In this document: piece after piece, positions 30,406 to 42,228 of the stretch
Numbering within the stretch: position 1 is the stretch's first letter
Layout: the number at the start of each line of letters is the position of its first letter
NCBI RefSeq assembly: GCF_042186555.1
Contig: NC_133336.1
Location: 37,374,338 to 37,438,337 of the forward strand
Direction of reading: 5' to 3'
Length of the DNA stretch: 64,000 nt
DNA from: Aquarana catesbeiana
Taxonomy: Eukaryota > Chordata > Amphibia > Anura > Ranidae
The notes under the pieces: model-generated
Databases searched by the model: none
The model's input: only the letters and a program-made list of their open reading frames with translations
What the model was told of the DNA's origin: nothing
Made by a program: the position numbers and the translations under genes

Positions 30406-31830
30406 GTCTCTATGTATCTCTCAGTGAGGTGAAGCTGCAGCACTTACAGTCTTTCTCCCTTAGCAAGAATTCACTGTTCTCCTCTCCACATGTCTCTCTC
30501 TTCACCCACTTACCCACAAAACCCCTTGCCATCCTCTGCTCTTCTTGATGACCTCATCCTTGGTGAGAGAGAGAGAGAGAGCATTGCATCAATCTTGGAA
30601 AAGGGCAAGCAAACACTGCATAACAAGAGTATACTCTTAGTAAATGGGCAAAGAAATGATCACATCACTACACACTTTGCTGTAAACTTTGCTTTTGAAT
30701 TAACAAACCTTGCTCCTTAGCAGAGCTTATCATTTCACTGACTCATTTAATTGTCTGGCGTTTCTCTTTAGAGCTATACATTAAGCACCACCTTGTTTCC
30801 TGATATAAAAAGTGTCTAAGCATTTAATACTGTTCATAATGAAATGTCTGAATTGAGTTCAAGCACTAATCACGTTGAATTCTTTTTACACAATGCATTG
30901 GAATGCACAGAGCCTTTGTGACATCCTGCAGACAGAGAAGCATGAGACAAGTGCCCTCTACTGGACAAAATAACCAAACGCGGGTAAAGCTACAGCCGAG
31001 GCCTTGCTTTTCAATTACATTTTATCTTTGTTTTCAATTAATTATTTTCTGTTCTTCTTTTATGCCAGGATGTGTTTTCAGTGCACAGAAATCTATCATT
31101 ATACTGACACAAACTAATAAATTCCCATTGTCTGCATACCCTGGAACAATATTTGCATAGATCTACCTGATCTATGAATTTTTAAATGCAAGTTAGAGTA
31201 CAGAACAGGCTTATTATATTGCTTTGCTGCAGCGAATACATCTCTGCATAGGATCTCTTCTGCTTACTAAAACAAAGATACTGATCATTTTTTAGGCTAT
31301 TACTGTGAAGAAACCTTTCTGTATTTGGAGAGTAAATCTTTTTTTCCTCCAGATTCCTTTTTTCCTCTGTGAGGACGAGGGGGCACTTTTATTTTTATTT
31401 TGTATTTTGGAGAGGGATTAGAACCCCTGTCAGTTTATATCGACGTCTGTGTCCCTGTTAGGGAGATTCCCCCTCTCTATTGGTCCTGTTTACCATTATC
31501 ATTGAAAGTGAAAGTAAAGAAAATCACACATTTTGCGTAGTCCCCAGAAAAGTAATAGAGGGGAAATCTTCCAATGGGGACATTCGTTCTGGTGACCTGG
31601 GGGTCCCCAAGGAATTCCCTTAATTTGCAGGGATTTCCTTTCACTTCCTGTTTGGCTATGGGACAGGAAGTGAAAGAAAATCTCTGCAATGGGACACAGA
31701 TGGCAAAAAAAAATCTGACAGGGGTTACTCTATCCAAAATGAGAAAAAAGGTTTTGATTATAGTTCTACTTTAATACAAGAAATGACTTTGCTTACTTTG
31801 GAAACCACAGCTTGGCATTGCATGCTATTA
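30406..31830. other. Intergenic sequence, nothing recognised
   Basis: There is a short (GA)n run near 30563-30580. At 31490-31740 a GAAAGTGAAAG/CTTTCACTTCC-type sequence appears in opposite orientations, suggesting an old inverted-repeat element, but its ends are not clear. No coding region is supported. Confidence 0.4.
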
Positions 31831-33184
31831 TTAAAGTGATTGTAAAGTCTTGTTTTCTTTCCCTATAAAAATAACAAACATGTTATTCTTACCTTCTCTG
31901 TTGCAGTGGATTTGCACAGAGCAGCCCAGATCCTCCTCTTTTCAGGTCCCACTTCTGTGCTCCTGACCCCTCCCTCATGTTCAGTGGCCCCCACAGCAAG
32001 CAGCTTCCTATGGGGGCACCTGAGCCGAGTCATAGCTCCCTGTGTCCATTCAGACACCGAGCCCCGACCCGGCCTGCCCCCTCTCTCCCCTAATTGGCTA
32101 GCTGACTTTGATTGACAGCAGCGGGAACCAGGGGTGCTGTAGCTGTGTCACAGCCAATCAGGAAGGAGAATATTGGATGGCGGAGACAGTCGAGGACATC
32201 GCTGGACAGAGAGGGACTTCAGGTAAGTGTTGGCTTTTTTTAACCGCTTGCCGATCAGCCGCCATCCTTTTACTGCGGCAGGTCAGCACAATCCCGCGAA
32301 CCATCGTAGCTACACGTTGGCTCGTGGGATCGGGATAGCAGGCGCACGCCCGCGCCTTCTGAACGCGGGGGTGCCGATGCTCGTGGCCAACGGTCGTACT
32401 GACCGCAAGCGATCACGAGCATGAGGGCCTGAACACGGAAGTGTGTGTGTAAAAACACAAATCCCTGTTCTGTTCTAAGAGGAGTGACACGGAAGAGGAA
32501 CCACGATCTGTCACTTCCTCTAGTCAGTCGCCTCCCCCTTCAGTTTAGAATCACCTCCCAGGGAACACAGTTAACCCCTTGATCGCCCCCTAGTGTTAAC
32601 TCCTTCCTTGCCAGTGACATTTTTACAGTAATCAGTGCATTTTTATAGCACTGATCGCTGTATAAATGCCAATGGTCCCAAAATGGTGTCAAAAGTGTCC
32701 GATGTGTCCGTCATAATGTCACAGTCCCGATAAAAATCGAAGATCGCCTCCATTACTAGTTAAAAAAAAATAATACCCTATTTTGTAGAAGCTATAACTT
32801 TTGCACAAACTGATCAATATACGCTTATTGCGATTTTTTTTTTACCAAAAATATGTAGAATACATTTTGGCCTACACTGATAAAAAATTTGCTTTTTTTA
32901 AAAAAAATGGGGATATTTATTATACCAAAAAGTACAAAATATTGTGTTTTTTTCAAAATTGGCGCTTTTCTTTTTTTATATCGCAAAAAATAAAAACCGC
33001 AGAGGCGATCAAATCCCACCAAAAGAAAACTCTATTCGTGGGAAAAAAAGGACGTCAATTTTGTTTGGGTACAGCATCGCACGACTGCGCAATTGTCAGT
33101 TAAAGCGAAGCAGCGCCGAATCGCAAAAAATGGCCCGGTCATTCAGCAGCAAAATCTTCCAGGGCTGACTTTACAACCCCTTTA
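31831..33184. mobile_element. TTAA-flanked miniature element carrying another inside it
   Basis: The left end TTAAAGTGATTGTAAAG (31831) matches the complement of the right end CTTTACAACCCCTTTA (33184). The right TTAA has become TTTA. The element's own body is 31831-32239 plus about 33169-33184; the rest is a younger TTAA element. A related fragment lies at about 6825-6990. Confidence 0.65.
32240..33168 (+). mobile_element. TTAA-type element, right end lost
   Basis: It begins TTAACCGCTTGCCGATC at 32240 and is colinear with 38056-39043 through the GATCGCCCCCTA, TTTTATAGCACTGATC and AAAAATAAAAACCGCAGAGG blocks, ending in CCAGGGCTGA at 33168 without the terminal GCGGTTAA. Noncoding. Confidence 0.75.
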
Positions 33185-33528
33185 GCTTATGATCTACCAG
33201 AACACCCAGATCCTTCTCCACCATTGATTCCCCCAGTTGTACTCCCCCTAGTATGTAAGATGCATGCATGTTCAACATTAAACCTTATTTGCCACATAGT
33301 TGCCCAATGAAACAGTGCATTGAGGTCGGCTTTTAAATTGGAGACATCCGGTAAGGACGTTATTCCACTCCATAGCTTGGTGTCATCTGCAAAGACTGAA
33401 ACGGTACTTTTAATCCCAGACCCTATATAGTTTATAAAGATATTAAAAAGTAAGGGTCCCAACACTGAAACTTGGGGTACACCACTGATGACCTTAGACA
33501 TTTCAGAGTAAAAATCATTTAAGCAGAG

Positions 33529-33909
33529 TTCCACTCAAAAGTTTATGTGCTATGCGCTTATGTGCCTCCTCCTCCCCTCTGGTGCCCCATTTGGCACCTT
33601 TCAGGGGGCGTGTACCTGTTTTTGACAGGTACCTGCTTCCACTTCCGGGTGATCTTGCCGCAGCAAGACTTCGGCCCCCTCCTCCTTCCCCCATTCAGAA
33701 AGCGCAGCGCGCAGTAGGGAACCGGCTGTGAAACAGCAAGGCTTCACTGCTGGTTTCCCTTATAATAGCGGCAGCACCCGAGAGCTGTGGTGCTGTCATT
33801 GCGGGATCCCTGGACAGGTAAGTGTCCTAATATTAAAAGTCAGCAGCTATGATATTTGTAGCTGCTGACTTTTAATTTTTTCGGAAGGAGGCTGGACCTC
33901 CCCTTTAAC
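33529..33909. mobile_element. TTAA-flanked miniature element in the LINE
   Basis: TTAAGCAGAGTTCCACTC at 33529 and the complement of GGACCTCCCCTTTAA ending at 33909 form its ends. It shares its right TTAA (33906-33909) with the next TTAA element. The family resembles 35899-36395 (TTAAAGTGGAGTTCCACCC). Confidence 0.65.
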
Positions 33910-35201
33910 CACCTCCTACCCGGCCACTGCACATATACGGCCGGGTGGGCGCTTCCTCCTTCTGGAACGTCTCTCAGGAGGGGGATCGTGCACGCACGTG
34001 CCTGAGCAGCGGCGCGATCCTGATGCTCTCGTGTCACCCGGACACGGCGCATTTCCGATCGGCAGGAGGGCTCTGTGATTGGCCCTCCTGATCACATGAT
34101 GGCTGTGTACAATCACAGCCGTCATGGGATGTAAATAGAGAGCTGCTTGCTAGGCGATCGGCTCTCCTCACATGAATGTTGTCAGTGAGGAGATCGCTGC
34201 AGCCAGCCGGTATGAGCTGAGCTGTTTTTTACAGCTTTTTACACACTGATCACCGGCCCAGTGTCCCCACACATGTCCCCAAACAATGTAAACACACAAT
34301 GTCCCCAGAACACTGTCCCCACACAGTGAGAACACCTGTCCCCCGCATATGTAATGCCCCGTACACACGGTCGCATTTTCCAACGGAAAATGTTCGATGG
34401 GAGCTTGTCATCGGAAATTCCAACCGTGTGTAGGCTCCATCAGACATTTTCCATAGGAATTTCCATCACACAAAATTTGAGATCTGGATCTCAAATTTTC
34501 CGACAACAAAATCCGTTGTCGTAAATTCCGATCATGTGTACACAATTCCAACGCACAAAGTTCCACGCATGCGCGGAATCAAGCAGAAGAGCCGCACTGG
34601 CTATTGAACTTAATTTTTCTTGGCTTGTCGTACGTGTTGTACGTCACCGCGTTCTTGACGTTCGGAATTTGAGATTTGTATGACTGTGTGTATGCAAGAC
34701 AAGCTTGAGCCAACATCCATGGATTTTATTGTTGGAATGTCCAACCATGTGTACGGAGCATAACAGTAAAATCATATGTCCGTGATCATCTGCGCACATC
34801 TGTACATGATCATCTGCGTACATCTGTCCATGATCACACAAACCAATTATTATACACTTAACCGATTTTTTTTTAACAAAGGCATGTAACAGAATACATT
34901 TTGGCTTAAATTTATGACAAAATTCGATTTTATTGGATTTCTTTTAAAACAAAGTAGAAAATATATATATATTTTTAAATTTCCGCTCTTTTTTTCGCTT
35001 ATATTGGAAAAAATAAAAAACTGATTTGTGAATAAATACCACCAAAAGAAAGCTCTATTTGTCTGAACAAAATGATAAAAACTTCATTTGGGTACAGTGT
35101 GGCATGACCGCGCAATTCTTATTGAAAGTGCAAGAGCGCTGAAAGCTAAAAATTGGCCTGGGAAGGAAGGGGGTGAAAGTGCCCTGTATTGAAGTGGTTA
35201 A
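33906..35201 (+). mobile_element. TTAA-type element with nested Harbinger miniature
   Basis: TTAACCACCTCCTACCCGGCC begins at 33906 and TTGAAGTGGTTAA ends at 35201. The right half (AAAGAAAGCTCTATTTGTC near 35044, GACCGCGCAATTC near 35107) matches other copies of the family. A Harbinger-type miniature occupies 34355-34760. Confidence 0.75.
34355..34760. mobile_element. Harbinger-type miniature element, copy 2 (TSD TAA)
   Basis: TGCCCCGTACACACGG at 34355 and the complement of GTGTACGGAGCA at 34760 are the ends, flanked by TAA at 34352-34354 and 34761-34763. It shares AATTCCGATCATGTGTACAC-type interior sequence with copies 1 and 3. Confidence 0.88.
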
Positions 35202-35278
35202 CCACTACTCTCTGAATTTGGTCGTTTATCCAGTTTTCTATTCATTTACAAAATGATCTTTCCAAGCCTGTAGACTTT

Positions 35279-35704
35279 TGCTGCGTACGCACGATCGGAT
35301 TTTCTGACGGGAAATGTTGGATGTGAGCTTGTTGGGGGTAAGTCCGACCGTGTGTAGGCTCCATCGGATATTTGTTGTTGGACTTTCCACCAACAAATGT
35401 TAGCTAGCAGGTTCTCAAATTTTCCTCCAACAAACGTTTGTTGTCGGACTTTCCGATCGTGTGCACACAAGTCTATCGCACAAGTCCAGGCATGCTCGGA
35501 ATCAAGTACGAGCCAGAAGCGCTCGGTCTTGTAAAACTAGCGTTCGTAATGGAGATATCACGTACGTCTTGTACGCCACTATGTTCGGAATTGTTGGCCA
35601 ACATTTGTGTGACCGTGTGTATGCAAAACAAGTTGGAGCCAACAACCTTCGAACAAAAAATCCACGGTTTTGTTGTTGGAAAGTCCGATCGTGTGTACGG
35701 GGCA
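35279..35704. mobile_element. Harbinger-type miniature element, copy 3
   Basis: TGCTGCGTACGCACGATCGG at 35279 and the complement of GTGTACGGGGCA at 35704 are the ends. The flanks are TTT (35276-35278) and TTA (35705-35707), a 3-bp duplication with one change. It interrupts the LINE RT just after the AFDTVPH motif. Confidence 0.85.
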
Positions 35705-35898
35705 TTAACCTTACACATGAGCCGTGTGTGGGGAACTGTGTCAAATGCTTTTGCAAAATCCAAGTACTGTATACCACATCCATTGCCACCCCTCTGTCCA
35801 AGGTTTTACTTACCTGCTCATAAAAAGAAATCAGGTTTGTCTGACAACTTCTGTCTTTCATGAATGCTTACTGTTACTTAAAAGATTTTTTTCTTTTA

Positions 35899-36395
35899 TT
35901 AAAGTGGAGTTCCACCCACTTTTACAACTCTTCAGCATCCCTCACTAAACTGTGCACTGTAAACAAATTGGATATTTTTTTTTTTCTCAGCACCTACTGT
36001 ATATCTGCTGTATTCATTTTTCACTTCCTCCTCCCTGGCCGTGGCCCATCGCATAATTTCCTGTTTGCAATGCCTTCTGGGAAGGGGCGGCAACTTTCTC
36101 TGACACTGCCGTTGCTATGGAAACCTGACCTGAAACCTATTACACTGCTTGTGCTGCACTGAGCATGTGCGAGATCTGCAAGGATGAGATCCAGGAAGAA
36201 ATACAGTCTGGCTTCAGATGCCCACACTTAAGATGGCCACGGCCTGCTGCAAGTTTATAAAATAACAAACTACTGCTATAAACTAACAAAACAGACCTTA
36301 GTTTACAGACTAACTTTACTAGAATACATTAAGCTTGTGTATTATTGGGGTATTTTTATTTAAAAAGTATCATTTCGGCCGGAACACCATTTTAA
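35899..36395. mobile_element. TTAA-flanked miniature element in the LINE
   Basis: TTAAAGTGGAGTTCCACCC at 35899 matches the complement of GGAACACCATTTTAA at 36395. TTAA is present at 35899-35902 and 36392-36395. It is 497 bp including both TTAA sites and is noncoding. Confidence 0.8.
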
Positions 36396-36716
36396 GCTCT
36401 CCAGTATCTTCCCGACTATAGAAGTTAAACTAACAGGTCTATAGTTACTTGGTAAATACTTTGATCCCTTTTTAAATATTGGCCCTACACCAATCCAGTG
36501 GTACCATTCCTGTCATTAACGAGTCCCTAAATATTAGAAACAATGGCCTTGAAATAACAGAGCTCAATTCTTTTAGGATCCATGGGTGGATGCCATCTGG
36601 TCCAGGTGCTTTATCCACCTTTATTCTGTCTAAATAGTTCTGGACCATATCAGTTTTGAGTCATAAAGGTTCATTTGGGGCTACTACCCCCATTATGGAC
36701 ATGAGCTTAAAGAGGA

Positions 36717-37120
36717 TGAAAACTCCCCTGGTTTGTTTGTACCTATAGGTAGGCCTATAATAAGGTTTACCTATAGAGTACTGTAAATATCTCCTGAACT
36801 TGCACTCTTTAAGAGATATTTACTGTATATGCCGCCGATGACATCATTGGCACATGCGCTCTGAAGGAATGGCCGCCTGTGCAATTTCTTTAAAGCCCTG
36901 TGTCCCGTGACCGGCGGCGCCCACTCACAGCCCCAGAGGCCACGAACCCGGAAGAAACACCGGGGACCATGTCAGCCCTCTGAGCGGTGAGCGGGCGCCA
37001 CTGGAGGGCTTCATTCTAAGGTAAGTATTTCATAATGAGCTAGTATGCGATGCATACTAGCACATTATGCCATTGTCTTACAGGTTTTTTTTTTTTCTTG
37101 GGGTTTACAACATCGTTTAA
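36717..37120. mobile_element. TTAA-flanked miniature element
   Basis: TTAA at 36717-36720 and 37117-37120. The body contains ATAATAAGGTTTACCTATAG and a CATAATGAGCTAGTATGCG hairpin near 37031-37068 shared with 57664-58094 and, in part, with 7246-7893. Confidence 0.72.
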
Positions 37121-38055
37121 GTCATAGGTGTGCACAGCCAATTACATTAGTGTGTGCACCCCAAAGCTCAAACACACATGCCTTTCTCTGTAACATCAGC
37201 TGCACTGAACAGTGAATAAATGGGAAGTGCTCTGGGCTGAGCAGCTTCCTATTCATTCACAAACTGAAGCATAGTCAACGCAGTTGACTATGCTTCAGTT
37301 ACAGTATGAATGAACACAGTGAGTGCGTCGTTCACTGTTATCATTTAGAAAAGGAAGGCACTGTTAAATGACATATTTACTAGCCCCTTCCCCCACTCGC
37401 CATCCTGAAACATCCCCCACAACAGCGGAATGAGGGGGGGGGGGTGGAGAGGAGGGAAGCCAACACTGCTGGGCAGCCAACAAGGGGGGGAGCCTGGGCA
37501 ATAGGGGGAATCGGCACTGCACGTAGTGATTAGGGTGTGCCCAGGAACACCTGGCACACCCCCCGCACACACCATCCTAAACCTATAACAGTAAAATCAG
37601 TCAACATGCTGGTTATACTCACTGTGGAACCTAAGGGGTTAAACCTCTGCATTGTGTAAAAAGGCTGTTTGGTCCCCTCTTCTCTTATCCTTCCCTTTTT
37701 CCATAGTCCCCAATCTATTTGCTGATAGAACAGAGCCTTGGGGGCACTCTGTACATGCTCAGTTTGGTGTGTATTGCTAAAGAGTTTTTTTTTTTTTTCT
37801 TGGGAAAGTGCATGTGATCAGCACTGTCCAGACAGATGGTCAGGGGTTCTGCAGCCTCATAGGACAGTCAGAGGAGAATGAAAACTCCTCCTACAAGCTT
37901 TAACCAGACACTGATAGAAGTCACAAGAGTGCTATACATTGCTGATGAGAAAAGGTATTTAGCAGTTTATATTTACTAAAATAATTACATTTCCATGTTC
38001 TGTGTACTGTGGGAATAGTGAATAGTGAATGCAGGGTCCTGGGTTTAGTAACACT
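37121..38055. repeat. Dispersed repeat with a conserved 17-bp hairpin; otherwise intergenic
   Basis: About 37140-37580 is related to 41690-42080: both have GCACTGCAC...GTGATTAGGGTGTGCCC sequence, CATCCTGAAACATCCCCCAC, and a hairpin (here arms 37263-37279 and 37283-37299, 3-base loop). No coding sequence. 37590-38055 is unremarkable. Confidence 0.65.
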
Positions 38056-39043
38056 TTAACCACTTGCTGACCAGCTCACACACATTTACATTGGCAAAGT
38101 GGCTCCTTCCCGCGAATACCTGTATGGCGGCTCTTTTAAGGTCTATAGCAGGCGCACGCTGGCTGCACGGCAGGGGACGCGATGCACATGGCTGGGGGCT
38201 GCGATGTCTGCCGGCCACGCGCGATCGCGGGCCTGAGAGTCAGAACAGGGATTTGTATATGTAAACACACAAATCCCCGTTCTGACAGGAGAGACAGATC
38301 TGCTGTTCCTACTAATCAGAACCAGCGATATGTCTCCTCCTCCAGTCAGTCCCCTCCCTCCACAGTTAGAAACACTCACCAGGAAACTCATTTAACCCCT
38401 TGATCACCCCCTACTGTTAACCCCTTCCCTGCCAGTGACATTTATACATTGATCAGTGCATTTTTATAGCACTAATCACTGTATAAATGTCAATGGTCCC
38501 CAAAAAAGTGTCAAAAGTGTCCGATCTGACCGCTGCAATGTCGCAGTCCCGCTTAAAATCGCAGATCACCGCCATTACTAGTAAAAAATAAATAAATAAT
38601 AAAAATGCCTTAAAAAATGCAATAAATATATCCCCTATTTTGTAGATGCTTTAACTTTTGCGCAAACCAATCTATATACGCTTATTGCTTATTTAACCAA
38701 AAAATATGTAGAAGAATACATATCGGCCTAAACTGATGAAGAAATTTGTTTGTGAAAATTTTTGGGGGGATATTTATTACAGCAAAAAGTAATAAATATT
38801 GTTTTTTGTTTTTTTTTTCAAAATTGTCGCACTTTTTTGGTTTATAGCGCAAAAATAAAAACCGCAGAGGTGATCAAATACCACCAAAAGAAATCTCTAT
38901 TTGGGGGGGGAAAAGGACATCAATTTTGTTTGGTTGCAGCGTTGCACGACCGAGCAATTGTCAGTTAAAGTGACGCAGTGCCGTATCGCAAAAAATGGCC
39001 CGGTCATTAAGGGGGCAAATCCTTCCAGGGCTGAAGCGGTTAA
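38056..39043 (+). mobile_element. TTAA-type element, best-preserved copy in the window
   Basis: A 988-bp element (including both TTAA sites) beginning TTAACCACTTGCTGACC (38056) and ending GGGCTGAAGCGGTTAA (39043). The outer 8-9 bases are inverted repeats. The interior has a GC-rich left half and an AT-rich right half with no coding capacity. This copy serves as the reference for fragments at 7436, 8030-17565, 32240, 33906, 5049 and 63062. The piggyBac or Kolobok superfamily is likely from TTAA duplication. Confidence 0.82.
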
Positions 39044-39060
39044 ACTGAAGATTTAAATAT

Positions 39061-41221
39061 ATAGCCATTAGCCATAACATTATGGCCACTAACAGGTAAA
39101 TAATATCGATTGCCTTGTTACAATGGCATTTGAAAATTAGTGGGATCTATTAGGCAATAAGTGAGCATGTTGTCCCTGAAGTTGATGTGTTGAAAGCAGA
39201 AAAAAATAGGCATCACAGTTTTTTGTGTATGAAGCTACATAGCTGCAGAACAGTCAGCGTGCCCATGCTGGCCATGCTGGCACGTGTCCACGGCCAAAAG
39301 CATCTGCAATGGGCACATGAGCATCAGAACTGGACCGCAGAGCAATGGAAGAAGACAGCCTGTCTGATGAATAAGATTTTCTTTTAACTCATGTAGCTAG
39401 CCGTGTGTTGGGGAAGACATGGAACCAGGATGAAATACGAAAAGAAGGCAAACAGGCGGAGACAGTAGGCAATGTTCTGCTGCTGGGAAACCTTGAGTCC
39501 CGCCATTCATGTATGTTACTTTGACACATACCACCTACCCGAACATTGTTACATTGTTACATAGTAGGTGAGGTTGAGAAAAGACACAAGTCCATCAAGT
39601 TCAACCCATGTGTGTGATTATATGTCAGTATTACATTGTATATCCCTGTATGTTGCGGTCGTTCCGGTGCTTATCTAATAGCTTTTTGAAACTATTGATG
39701 CCCCCCGCTGAGACCACTGCCTGTGGAAGGGAATTCCACATCCTTACCACTCTTACAGTAAAGAACCTTCTACGTAGTTCAACCACTTACGGACCGCCCC
39801 GCCGTTGTTTTACGTCACTAATTTGAAGAGGAATAACGTTGTTATGGCCGCAGCTAGCTGCCATAACCCCAGTATCCTCTTCTTCAGTGGGTGGTCCGCT
39901 TTCAGATAAAAGTGGTCTCTGCGGCGGATTCCCCACAATATCACTTTTATCGGCCGCAGGAGAGGGCCCGCCTCCCGCCACTTACCAGTGCCCTCCGCTG
40001 CTTACCGGAAGCAGTCGGTAGTGGTGGAGGCGATCGCATCCTGTCTCCTGTGTGGTGTGGAGATGAGTGAGGGGAAGATGGTCCCCACCTGTCTCCATAT
40101 CATTGCAGGGCAGAAGCGACGCCAAAAACATCACTTCCGCCCATAGCTCCTAAAGGGACATTTTTAAAAAATTATTATTATTATTTTTTTTTTTTTTCAA
40201 ATGACATTTTTTTATTGCATTTTAGTGTAAGTATGAGATCTGGAGTCTTTTTGACCCCAGATCTCATATTTAAGAGGTCCTGTCATGCTTTTTTTCTATT
40301 ACAAGGGATGTTTACTTTCCTTGTAATAGGAATAAAAGTGACACCATTTTTTTTTTAAAGAACAGTGTAAAAATAAAAAATAAAAGGTAGAATAAATAAG
40401 GAAAAAAAAAAATTTTAAAGCATCCCGTCCCGCCGAGCTTGCGTGCAGAAGCGAACACATATGTGAGTAGCGCCCGCATATGAAAACGGTGGTCAAACCA
40501 CACATGTGAGGTATCGCCGCGATTGTTAGAGCAAGAGCCATAATTCGAGCCCTAGAACTTCTCTGTAACTCAAAACGTTGCCCATGGAGATTTTTAAGGT
40601 TAAAAGTTTGTTGCCATTCCACGAACAGGCGCAGTTTTGAAGTGTGACATGTTGGGTATCAATTTACTCGGCGTAACATTATCTTTCACAATATAAAAAA
40701 AATTGGGCTAACTTTACTGTTTTCTTATTTTTTAATTCAAAAACATGTATTTTTTTCCAAAAAAAGTGCACTTGTAAGACCGCTGCGCAAATACGGTGTG
40801 ACAGAAAGTATTACTACGACCACCATTTTATTCTCTAGGGTGTTAGGAAAAAATATATATAATGTTAGGGGGTTCTAAGTAATTTTCTAGCAAAAAAAAA
40901 TGTTTTTAATTTGTAAATACCAAATCTCAGAAAGAGGCTCAGTCCTTAAGTGGTTGAGGTTAAACCTCTTTTCTTCTAATTTTAATGAGTGGCCACGTGT
41001 CTTGTTAAACTCCATTTCACAAAAAAGTTTTATCCCTATTATTATCACAACTTATAGGACTTAAAGTATCTGCTATTAATGGCTTGGTGCCAGATACCAC
41101 AGCATACCTCCAGAGGTCTAGTGTGGTCCATGACTCGATGGGTCAGGACTGTTTTGGCAACAAAAGTGGGACCTACTCAACATTAGGTGAGCGGTCAAAA
41201 TGTTATGGCTGATCATTGTAT
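39061..41221 (+). mobile_element. Tc1-like transposon remnant with nested repeats
   Basis: The ends AGCCATAACATTATGGCC (near 39073) and the complement of AAAATGTTATGGCTGATCA (near 41197-41215) are those of a Tc1-type element flanked by TA. Transposase sequence survives at about 39255-39385 (MLARVHGQKHLQWAHEHQNW, a typical Tc1 segment just before the DE-box region) and near 39400-39540. Sequence related to the gene's 3' end follows at about 41057-41195. The rest of the gene is missing and an older-type dispersed repeat (39553-41055) sits in its place. Stops and frameshifts are many. Confidence 0.75.
39553..41055. repeat. Dispersed repeat inside the Tc1 remnant, itself interrupted
   Basis: A sequence with AGTCCATCAAGTTCAACC and GGGAATTCCACATCCTTACC (39592-39778), continuing after an insertion with AGGTTAAACCTCTTTTCTTC (about 40968). 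It is a widespread vertebrate-type repeat, probably retroposon-derived; I cannot name it with certainty. The insertion at 39780-40957 has ends CAACCACTTACGGACC and the complement of GTCCTTAAGTGGTTG and resembles the TTAA families. Confidence 0.55.
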
Positions 41222-42228
41222 GGTAGAGGAGCAAGTGAAGTATATGAAGATTAGAAAACATAGTGATGCAGAGGATACTAGATTTGGTACATAAGACTTA
41301 GAACAGAGAAAGAACCCAGGGGGGCAGAGTAGAGCAGAGCAGCTGCTTAGGGAGCTGTGAGAACTGAGCGATTAGCAGTGTTGGATCGCTTAGTTCCAAG
41401 TGATAGAGCTGGCAGGGGACAGATGCTGCATCCACCTAGGTAAGTATTATTCTTAAAAAAACTCAATTACCATACTTCTCTTTTAAGTTAGCCATACATG
41501 GTTCAGTTTTGAGATGGATGAGGGCATCCTTCCCGCTGCACATTGAACACAGATGCGTTCATATCAGCAGAGCAGTGGATGGTATCAGTAGGGCAGAGAT
41601 TGGTGTCAGTAGGGCAGTGGACAGTGTCAGTAGTTTTTATTTTTATATATATATATTTTTTTTACAATTTCTTTAGGAGCCTTGTAGGGGACTTTTGTGA
41701 AATATCAAGGGCCTAAACAGAGAGAAAGAGACTGAAAACACAGCTTCCCCAGTCCCTTTCTCTGCAAATTCAGCTGCATTCGACAGTGAATGAATGTGGA
41801 GAGCTCAGTGCTGGGCGGCTTCCTGTTCATTCACATACTGAAGCATAGTAAACATAGTTTACTATGCTTCAGTTAAGCATGAACACAGGATCGATCGGTA
41901 CAGATCACTCACTGTGTTCGTTCATTCATCCATCCTGAAACATCCCCCACAGCAGCCAGTGGGAGAGGAGGGACACTGGCAGCACTGCAGGGGGAAGACA
42001 GGGAGCAGAGGGAATTGGCACTGCACAGGGTGATTAGGGTGTGCCCGAGCACACCAGCACACCCTGCGCACACGCCTATACAGCTGCAATATTTGTATTC
42101 TGACAGTGGGGAGAATCCTCTGCTGTCAAAATACACAGATCAGTGCTGCAGCTGCTGCTCGAGCGGCTTTTATCCAATATTTTAGTTAAACAGAAGTCGA
42201 TCAGTAGATTGACTTCTGTTCAACTGCA
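41222..42228. other. Repeat fragments: TTAA miniature piece and hairpin-bearing repeat
   Basis: About 41330-41489 is a reverse-oriented fragment of the element at 59404-59839, ending ATACTTCTCTTTTAA. About 41690-42080 is a copy of the repeat at 37140-37580 with the hairpin at 41837-41853 and 41857-41873. No gene. Confidence 0.55.

Larger units (their letters stand above)
33187..36700 (-). pseudogene. CR1-like LINE reverse transcriptase, split by several insertions
   Basis: LINE RTs prime on nicked target DNA. Reading leftward, the pieces are: 36700-36396 (WILKELSSV, then NYRPVSLTS), 35898-35705 (CQTNLISFYEQVSK, then DFAKAFDTVPH), 35278-35202 (ENWINDQIQRVVV) and 33534-33187 (SGVPQVSVLGPLLFN, then FADDTKLW). 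FADD is the catalytic box, and this order is that of CR1-type RT. Between the pieces lie a TTAA miniature (35899-36395), a Harbinger miniature (35279-35704) and two TTAA elements in tandem (33529-35201). The frame resumes across the TTAA sites without lost codons. Scattered stops show decay. The endonuclease part and the 3' end were not found. Confidence 0.88.

Noticed and set aside
23661..30410. Target duplication for the Ty3-type element
   Set aside because: The pentamers outside the LTRs, GCACT and GTCTC, do not match, so none is claimed.
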